NCBI GenBank assembly: GCA_027487375.1
Contig: JAIYDQ010000441.1
Location: 1-37,881 of the forward strand
DNA length: 37,881 nucleotides
Source: Planctomycetaceae bacterium
GTDB taxonomy: Bacteria; Planctomycetota; Planctomycetia; Pirellulales; Pirellulaceae
Reading direction: 5' to 3'
Each line of letters begins with the position of its first letter. Positions within the stretch are counted from its first letter, which is position 1. Shown here piece after piece: positions 32,396-37,881 of the stretch. Under the pieces are notes generated by a model that saw nothing but the letters and a program-made list of their open reading frames with translations, was not told where the DNA came from and made no database searches. The translations under genes were made by a program, and so were the position numbers.

Positions 32396-33646
32396 ATGAT
32401 CGCTTCATCGGAATCAACAGACGTAATCGTGATTGGTGGCGGACCTTCTGGATCAGCGACCGCAACTCTACTTGCCCAGCGCGGCTATAGGGTCACTGTT
32501 TTCGAACGGGATCATTTTCCACGCTTTCATATTGGCGAGTCGATGATTCCATACTGCTATCCGATGATTCAGCGACTTGGCATGCTGGACAAAATGAAGG
32601 GGAGCCATTTCACGAAGAAGTATGGTGTGCAGTTTATTAATGAGCTTGGAAAGCTATCCGAACCCTTTCGCTTTGGCCAGTATGATCCGCACGAGCGTTC
32701 GCAATCATGGCAGGTTGTTCGAAGCGAATTTGACAAGATGCTTTTAGATAATGCTCGCGACCAAGGCGTTGTTGTTCATGAAGGAGCTCGCGTTCTAGAT
32801 GTTCTATTTGATGGAAATAGAGCCTACGGAGTGAAAGTAAAACTGGAAGGTGAAACAGAAAAGGAAGTCCGCGCACAAGTAGTCGTCGATGCCAGCGGTC
32901 AATCGTCAATCATCATGGACCGGATGAATCTAAGAGAGTGGGATCCGGTGCTAAAGAAGGCGGCTATCTGGACTTATTGGAAGGGGGCATACCGCGATCC
33001 AGGAATCGACGGTGGAGGAACGGTGGTTATTCAAACCGAAGGTAAAAAAGGTTGGTTCTGGTACATTCCCTTACATGATGACATTGTCAGTGTCGGGGTC
33101 GTTGCCGGGCATGACTATCTGTTCAAAGACCGAGCGTCGAAAGATCCTGAGAAGATCTATTGGGAAGAAGTTGCTCGATGTCCAGGCTTGCAACCGCGAA
33201 TTAAAGATGCAGTCAGAACCGAGGATTATCGGATGCAAAAGGAGTACTCGTACAAGGCAAAGAAAGCAGCTGGCGATGGCTGGGTTCTGGTTGGAGACGC
33301 GTTTGGCTTCTTGGATCCGCTCTACTCATCAGGTCTGATGCTCGCCTTAACTTCAGCCGGCATGGCTGCGGATTCCGTAGCGGATGCGTTGGATGCGAAT
33401 GATCTTTCAGAGGCTCGCCTGCGAAGCTGGGAGGCAGCACACGTCAAAGCGATGGATCGTATGCGATATCTCGTATGCGCATTTTATGACGGCTTAAACT
33501 TTGGAAAGCTTGTTCGCAAGTTCCCTGATAAAAAGCATCTAATCACGGACGTATTGATTGGCAATCTTTTCAACGATGAGGTAGATCAACTCCAAGACAT
33601 GATTGCAGAACTGGTCGCGGAAGAGCAAATGGCGGCGGCCGTTTAA
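32396..33646 (+). CDS. FAD-dependent halogenase-like oxidoreductase
   Basis: A 416-aa flavoprotein. The FAD-binding GxGxxG (VIGGGPSGSATATLLAQRG, about 12-30), FHIGESMIP, and the second FAD motif (GDGWVLVGDAFGFLDP, 293-308) place it in the GR2 family with geranylgeranyl reductases and flavin-dependent halogenases. Three features favour the halogenase branch: W-x-W-x-I-P (WFWYIP, 220-225), F-x-x-P-x-x-S-x-G (FLDPLYSSG, 305-313) and a lysine in KKYGVQF (Lys75) at the place of the catalytic lysine. If so, it would form HOCl or HOBr from reduced FAD, O2 and halide to halogenate a phenolic or other electron-rich substrate. AGGA lies 8 nt before the ATG. A partner flavin reductase is not seen. A non-halogenating oxidoreductase remains possible. 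Confidence 0.82.
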   Translation: MIASSESTDVIVIGGGPSGSATATLLAQRGYRVTVFERDHFPRFHIGESMIPYCYPMIQRLGMLDKMKGSHFTKKYGVQFINELGKLSEPFRFGQYDPHERSQSWQVVRSEFDKMLLDNARDQGVVVHEGARVLDVLFDGNRAYGVKVKLEGETEKEVRAQVVVDASGQSSIIMDRMNLREWDPVLKKAAIWTYWKGAYRDPGIDGGGTVVIQTEGKKGWFWYIPLHDDIVSVGVVAGHDYLFKDRASKDPEKIYWEEVARCPGLQPRIKDAVRTEDYRMQKEYSYKAKKAAGDGWVLVGDAFGFLDPLYSSGLMLALTSAGMAADSVADALDANDLSEARLRSWEAAHVKAMDRMRYLVCAFYDGLNFGKLVRKFPDKKHLITDVLIGNLFNDEVDQLQDMIAELVAEEQMAAAV

Positions 33647-34821
33647 CCTGATCGAAGGTATTTTAAGAGTAACTCCGCAGCCTTCGCACTCGCGCCCGGC
33701 TGTGCGAAATCGTTGCCAAGCTTTCTTAGCGACTCCTTTTGCTTCTCGCGTGCCTCTGGATTTCGAAGGAGGTCTGCGAGAGCAGTTTCCGCTTGCCTAA
33801 CGGCAACTTTAGATTTACCTGCTGCCAGGAACTCGGGCATGATCGTTTCTCCAGCAATCATATTGGGGAGCGTCATACTCTTTAATCGAGTTAGCATTTT
33901 CCCAAGAGCGTATGTCAGGTTACTTACTTGATAGAGTACCACTGTCGGCTTTTCGCGAGCCATCAACTCCAAAGAAACCGATCCGCTCTTGGTGAACACA
34001 CAGTCCGAAAGGCTGATAATTTCACTTGTCTTTCCGGAGAAAATTTCGATAGGAAGCTGTTCGTCGGCTCCTTTGATTTGTGATTGGCACCATTCTGCAT
34101 GGGGCTGTTTTAAGGCTGCAACTAAGTATCGAACTTGAGGAAATTCTTCATGGAGATTACGAATAATCTCCAATTGGAGCGGCCATATTCGATGCACCTC
34201 ATGCTGTCGTGACCCAGGTAAAACTCCAACCTGGAGTGACGTTGTCTCGCTCCATTGATTCACGAAGTTTTGGTCGAGAGGCTGCGAGTAGACGACATCA
34301 AAAAAGGGATGCCCAACGTAATCTACTGCTACGCCACGCGACTCAAACCACTCTTTTTCAAACGGGATATTGCATAACACTCGGTCGACATATTTTCGTA
34401 TCTTTTTGATCCGCCAACTACCCCATGCCCATAGTTGTGGAGGAAGGTAGTAGTAAACCGGCAGCCCGTACTTTTTTGCTCGCTTCGCGATATGCCAGTT
34501 GAAGCCAGGGAAATCAATCAAGACAACGCCGTCGACAAGTCCTTTTCGGAAGACATCTTCGGCGATGTCCGCAACGCGAAAGAACTCGCGAAGCTTGGGT
34601 AACACTTCTGCGAAGCCAACGACCGCAAGCGTCGTTAAATCGAAGTCGCTTTGTAGGCCTGCGTCCACCATCTTGTCACCGCCGAAACCGCGGACAGAAA
34701 GAGTCGGGCACTTCTCTCGAAGAGCCCGAATAAGATTCGCTCCGTGAACGTCTCCACTCGGTTCGCCGACAGAGAAAAAGATTCGCGGTGGTTGGTTTGC
34801 TTTAACTGGGGACGGTTGCAT
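33643..34821 (-). CDS. lpxB: Lipid-A-disaccharide synthase
   Basis: A 392-aa GT19 glycosyltransferase joining UDP-diacylglucosamine and lipid X to form the lipid A disaccharide at the inner membrane surface. Characteristic segments are FFSVGEPSGDVHGANLIRAL, VVGFAEVLPKL, DFPGFNWHIAKRAKKYGLPVYYYLPPQLWAW, VGHPFFDVV, LPGSRQHEVHRIWP and the later KSGSVSLELM. It shows the organism makes lipid A. The gene starts 30 bp after the acyltransferase gene and probably shares its transcript. Its stop overlaps the convergent halogenase-like gene's stop by 4 bp (TTAA). Confidence 0.95.
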   Translation of the reverse strand: MQPSPVKANQPPRIFFSVGEPSGDVHGANLIRALREKCPTLSVRGFGGDKMVDAGLQSDFDLTTLAVVGFAEVLPKLREFFRVADIAEDVFRKGLVDGVVLIDFPGFNWHIAKRAKKYGLPVYYYLPPQLWAWGSWRIKKIRKYVDRVLCNIPFEKEWFESRGVAVDYVGHPFFDVVYSQPLDQNFVNQWSETTSLQVGVLPGSRQHEVHRIWPLQLEIIRNLHEEFPQVRYLVAALKQPHAEWCQSQIKGADEQLPIEIFSGKTSEIISLSDCVFTKSGSVSLELMAREKPTVVLYQVSNLTYALGKMLTRLKSMTLPNMIAGETIMPEFLAAGKSKVAVRQAETALADLLRNPEAREKQKESLRKLGNDFAQPGASAKAAELLLKYLRSG

Positions 34822-34851
34822 CGAAGCAGCATGCCGAATACGAGTAATGAA

Positions 34852-36855
34852 TCATTGATTGGCTATCGTATCAAAGATTGGGTTGAGTAGTGGTGCCAGC
34901 GCGAACCGCGTACCCTCGATCGTTAAATGATTTGTGTCATTGTAGATTAACCCTTGATCATTGAAGAGAATTGTCCGGCCGTCGCTGCCAAAGAGCAACT
35001 GATCCGAAGGAATGACCGTCACCAAAGGCGACGCAAGCGAATGAAATACTTCGTTGACTCGACGTTGTCTCGATTCGTGCGTATTACGATCGATTCCGAG
35101 TTGTTGATTTGGAATCCATCCCCATGTTCGTTCTGCTGTGAAAGCGCTTCGACGAGGACTAGAGTCTTGCTCTGGAACTTGTGGAACAAGGTAGACGTGT
35201 CTGCCGGCTTTTGTCAGTCGATCGCATAGATTTCGAATCGATCGCTCAAAAACTTGAAACGCTTCGTCTGGAGTTCTTGAGACTGTCTGGTCATCGTACG
35301 CAAGGGTCTGCAACGGGTCCGTCCCAAAAAGGAGATCGTATTCGGCGACCTTTTCGATATAGCTCGACCAACGAGCAATCAGGAATACGTGTTGTATATC
35401 CTTCTCTTCGATCAGATTTAAGACTCCAGTATTCCATTCCTCAAGGTCTTTATTCCATCCGTTTTTCGTATTGGGTAAAGGAGGGCTAGAGGGCATAGCT
35501 GCACCAAGACCGCTTAGTCCACGTTTGGACGCAATCTCGCTTATCATCGGCATCGCTGTCGCCGCGTGGCTGTCACCCCAGACGACGAATGACGGTTTTG
35601 ATCGAGAGCGATCACCGAGGATGGGTAAGTTTCTTTGTCGAATGGCAGTGATCTCCGATACGGGGAATGTGTCCGGTGCAGGGATCGTTGCAAGCGCACT
35701 TCGGCTTGGAAAGCCCTCGTATCGATAAATCATGAAGGACACGCTTGTGATTACGGTCCACGCAACGAGGAGCGTTACAACGAGCGCTCTGTTTGAAGCT
35801 AAGACTTTACGTCGACGGATAGGTTGCTCGATGATGCTATAGGTCAGACAACTAAATCCAAGCGTGACGATCAAAACAGTCGCGATCGCTTTCATGCTCA
35901 ATTGGCCATCGAATGCATATCGCGCAATAGAAAGCAACGGCCAATGCCAGAGATAGAGGGAGAAAGAAATCTTCCCAATAAACACGAAGGTGGGGCGTGA
36001 TAGCAACCTCCCAATAGTCGTTGCGTGCGATTCATTGGCATACAAAACAAGCATCGTTCCTAAGACTGGCACGATAGCCGAGATGCCTGGGAATGTGGTG
36101 CTGCGATCATAAGCAAAAATGCTTGTCATGATTAGCAAGAATCCGATGATCGAGATGAACTCGGAGGCGATTGAGGAAACAGCCCTGCGATTCAATCCGA
36201 CAAGGAGTGAGCCTGCGAGAAGCTCCCATGCGCGTGTTGGCAATAGGTAAAACGTGGCCGCAGGTGAGGCAGTGATTGTTCTGCAGCTCAATAAAAGCGA
36301 AGCTGATGCGACTGCTAACACCGCAGCGAACATCCATCGTTTGTTCAAGCGATAAACAAAATAGAGAAAAAACGGCAACAGCAGATAGAACTGTTCTTCG
36401 ACTGAGAGCGACCAGGTGTGCAGCAATGGCTTCCACTCGGACTCCTGGTTGAAATAGTTTCGGTCACGCCAAAAAAAGAAGTTTGACGCAAAAAAGGATT
36501 GAGCAATCGCTGACTTCGCCATTTGCATCAAGTGATACGGCATCAGCAACCAGTACCCGAGTCCAAGTGTCGCAAGGGTAACAGCAAAAACTGCCGGAAG
36601 AATTCTGCGAGCCCGTCGCAACCAAAAATCGACAAGCGAAAAGCGGCCGTTTTCCAAGTCTTTTACGATCAGCCCGGTGATAAGAAAGCCGGAAATCACA
36701 AAAAATACATCTACTCCCACGTACCCACCCGGGCAAGCCAACCCGGTATGAAAGAGTATCACTGCAACCACGGAAACAGCCCGCAACCCATCGATATCCG
36801 AACGATATCCATCGGCAAGGGGCCTGGTTGTGTTCGTAGTCACTTCTGGTGTCAT
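34852..36855 (-). CDS. OafA-type acyltransferase with C-terminal SGNH domain
   Basis: A 667-aa protein. The N-terminal acyltransferase-3 domain has about ten membrane helices (RSDIDGLRAVSVVAVILFHTG; GGYVGVDVFFVISGFLITGLI; FWLRRARRILPA; WSLSVEEQFYLLLPF). A C-terminal SGNH hydrolase-like domain follows, with the GDSH block (VVWGDSHAATA, about 422) and the closing NDTNHLT. This architecture O-acetylates surface polysaccharides: the membrane part carries the acyl group across and the SGNH part places it on the glycan. The target is unknown; the lpxB neighbour suggests lipopolysaccharide. ATG 36855 is preferred over TTG 36870. Confidence 0.93.
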   Translation of the reverse strand: MTPEVTTNTTRPLADGYRSDIDGLRAVSVVAVILFHTGLACPGGYVGVDVFFVISGFLITGLIVKDLENGRFSLVDFWLRRARRILPAVFAVTLATLGLGYWLLMPYHLMQMAKSAIAQSFFASNFFFWRDRNYFNQESEWKPLLHTWSLSVEEQFYLLLPFFLYFVYRLNKRWMFAAVLAVASASLLLSCRTITASPAATFYLLPTRAWELLAGSLLVGLNRRAVSSIASEFISIIGFLLIMTSIFAYDRSTTFPGISAIVPVLGTMLVLYANESHATTIGRLLSRPTFVFIGKISFSLYLWHWPLLSIARYAFDGQLSMKAIATVLIVTLGFSCLTYSIIEQPIRRRKVLASNRALVVTLLVAWTVITSVSFMIYRYEGFPSRSALATIPAPDTFPVSEITAIRQRNLPILGDRSRSKPSFVVWGDSHAATAMPMISEIASKRGLSGLGAAMPSSPPLPNTKNGWNKDLEEWNTGVLNLIEEKDIQHVFLIARWSSYIEKVAEYDLLFGTDPLQTLAYDDQTVSRTPDEAFQVFERSIRNLCDRLTKAGRHVYLVPQVPEQDSSPRRSAFTAERTWGWIPNQQLGIDRNTHESRQRRVNEVFHSLASPLVTVIPSDQLLFGSDGRTILFNDQGLIYNDTNHLTIEGTRFALAPLLNPIFDTIANQ

Positions 36856-36938
36856 GCCGCAGGATGTCAAAGTTCGAAAATGGTCGCGGACGACAAAGGG
36901 GGAGGTGGCTTGCGAAAACGGCGATAATAGCGGTTCAC

Positions 36939-36968
36939 TTGCGTCAAAGTAAGTGATTTTCGTATAAT
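36939..36968 (+). promoter_or_regulatory. Promoter candidate for the LEPR-XLL protein gene
   Basis: A consensus -10 box TATAAT at 36963-36968 is preceded, 18 bp away, by TTGCGT (36939-36944), a poor -35. The leader to the ATG at 37116 would be about 140 nt. It lies in the gap upstream of the divergent acyltransferase gene. Confidence 0.4.
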
Positions 36969-37115
36969 CTAGTCTCTCGTCATACTTTGATTTTCCACCT
37001 TCCTTTCGTTCAGCCCGTCTTCTTTTCTTATCGAGACCTCTCGATAGCGTCTTCTTTTTCCTGGTCGCCTATCTGTTAGTGCTTCCGCATACAAACTAAT
37101 TTGGATTTGGATTGC

Positions 37116-37881
37116 ATGAAAACTAACATTGAAAGATCGGGAAAAGTTGATGACTCTAGATGGATCGCGAAATGCCTCTCTCGAGATCATAAAAGGTCTT
37201 CGTCGTCTCACGTCCGACTTGCCATCGAGACTTTGGAATCACGAGTTATGTTGGTCGGAGAAGGAACCGTTTTCTCGGTCGATCGCGTCGTGAGCACCGC
37301 CGGCTTATTAGGGACCGTCTCGGCTGTTGCGCGTTGGGGCGATGGCTCGCAATCGAATCTCATGGTCGGCGCAACACCTGCTCCAGGTCCTATTCGCCCC
37401 CGATTTGACTACTCCCTCGACACGACAGGTTTCTTTAGTGTTCAAGAGAGGCGAGACATTTTGCAGGCGGCTGCGGATATCGTCTTTTCCAAGTACAGCG
37501 ACGCCCTCGCAGCAATCACTCCTTCGGGAACCAATAGTTGGCAAGCCGTCTTCCCCAATCCATCGACCGGCGCGACGCAAGTCATTAGCGGTGGCACGAT
37601 CGCTGCCAATGAGATGGTGATTTATGTTGGGGCACGCGACCTTCCCGGAAACGCTGTTGCGTTGGGGGGACCGGGCGGTCTGAGCTGGAGTGGTACGTCA
37701 GCATGGGGGCAAGCCGTGAGATCGCGTGGTCAAACCGGTGCTGTGGGAACAACATTGACCGATATCGGCCCATGGGGTGGATCGATGACCGTCGATCCAA
37801 CAATCAAGTGGCACTTCGGTGCAACGACGCAAGGTTTAGATGCAGACGAATACGATTTTTTATCCGTCGTTAGCCACGAAT
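37116..37881 (+). CDS. LEPR-XLL-type secreted protein, putative metalloprotease, 5' part
   Basis: The frame from ATG 37116 is open to the window end (255 codons, no stop). A basic N-terminus (MKTNIERSGKVDDSRWIAKCLSRDHKRSSSS) leads to RLAIETLESRVMLVGEG, a variant of the LEPR-XLL sorting signal of large planctomycete surface proteins (LEPRxLL seen as LESRVML). The following Gly/Thr/Ser-rich region ends GLDADEYDFLSVVSHE, which looks like the start of a zinc-protease HExxH motif cut by the window edge; relatives often read FLSVVSHELGH. It is thus probably an exported matrixin-like or related metalloprotease. No in-frame stop and coherent sequence support the call. Confidence 0.8.
   Translation, partial: MKTNIERSGKVDDSRWIAKCLSRDHKRSSSSHVRLAIETLESRVMLVGEGTVFSVDRVVSTAGLLGTVSAVARWGDGSQSNLMVGATPAPGPIRPRFDYSLDTTGFFSVQERRDILQAAADIVFSKYSDALAAITPSGTNSWQAVFPNPSTGATQVISGGTIAANEMVIYVGARDLPGNAVALGGPGGLSWSGTSAWGQAVRSRGQTGAVGTTLTDIGPWGGSMTVDPTIKWHFGATTQGLDADEYDFLSVVSHE

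Overview
The window looks like a chromosomal segment of a planctomycete, most likely from the Pirellulales. The signature families are two PSD1(DUF1553)/DUF1501 gene pairs, a DUF1559 prepilin-like protein, a PEP-CTERM cyclophilin, a repeat-rich secreted protein and a start-of-protein LEPR-XLL-type sorting motif. Shine-Dalgarno sites are often weak. lpxB points to a lipid A-bearing outer membrane. This assignment is by inspection only; no database search was run.

Layout. 1-2199: 3' end of a PSD1 gene and its DUF1501 partner. 2200-2880: a palindromic repeat, then tRNA-Lys(CTT) with an intrinsic terminator, both read on the minus strand. 2880-9676: minus-strand genes for an SpoU-type rRNA methyltransferase, a conserved protein of unknown function, a PfkB sugar kinase, a secreted PEP-CTERM cyclophilin, a DUF2203 protein, and an ExeA-like ATPase translationally coupled to a small upstream ORF. 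9737-14598: a second, complete PSD1 (c-type cytochrome)/DUF1501 pair. 14635-14766: a tandem hairpin repeat array. Then nadA (-), a DUF1559 protein (+) with a terminator, asnS (-), a 565-aa secreted protein with two arrays of 16-residue repeats (+), and a second hairpin-repeat cluster. Next come a membrane-anchored formylglycine-generating enzyme (-), rhamnulokinase (+), a dynamin-like GTPase (-), a DUF1269 protein (+), a DUF3611-like membrane protein (-) and an AI-2E family transporter with a very large insert (-). From 31766: a MarR regulator and a flavin-dependent halogenase-like enzyme (+), then lpxB and an OafA-type acyltransferase (-). The window ends inside a secreted LEPR-XLL-type putative metalloprotease (37116 onward, +).

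How the genes fit together. Rhamnulokinase, a KdgK-like kinase, a formylglycine-generating enzyme and the two PSD1/DUF1501 pairs agree with the usual planctomycete habit of degrading complex, often sulfated, polysaccharides (inference). lpxB and the acyltransferase are probably co-transcribed and act on the outer-membrane lipid or glycan. The MarR gene has a palindrome overlapping the -35 box of a plausible promoter and probably regulates itself and the halogenase-like gene.

The most interesting material is: covarying hairpin repeats in two separate intergenic regions; a three-copy 69-bp palindromic element; the predicted halogenase with its regulator; the ATPase whose Walker A lysine is replaced by methionine; the 16-residue repeat protein; and the dynamin-like GTPase. 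No CRISPR array, prophage, transposase or rRNA gene was seen.
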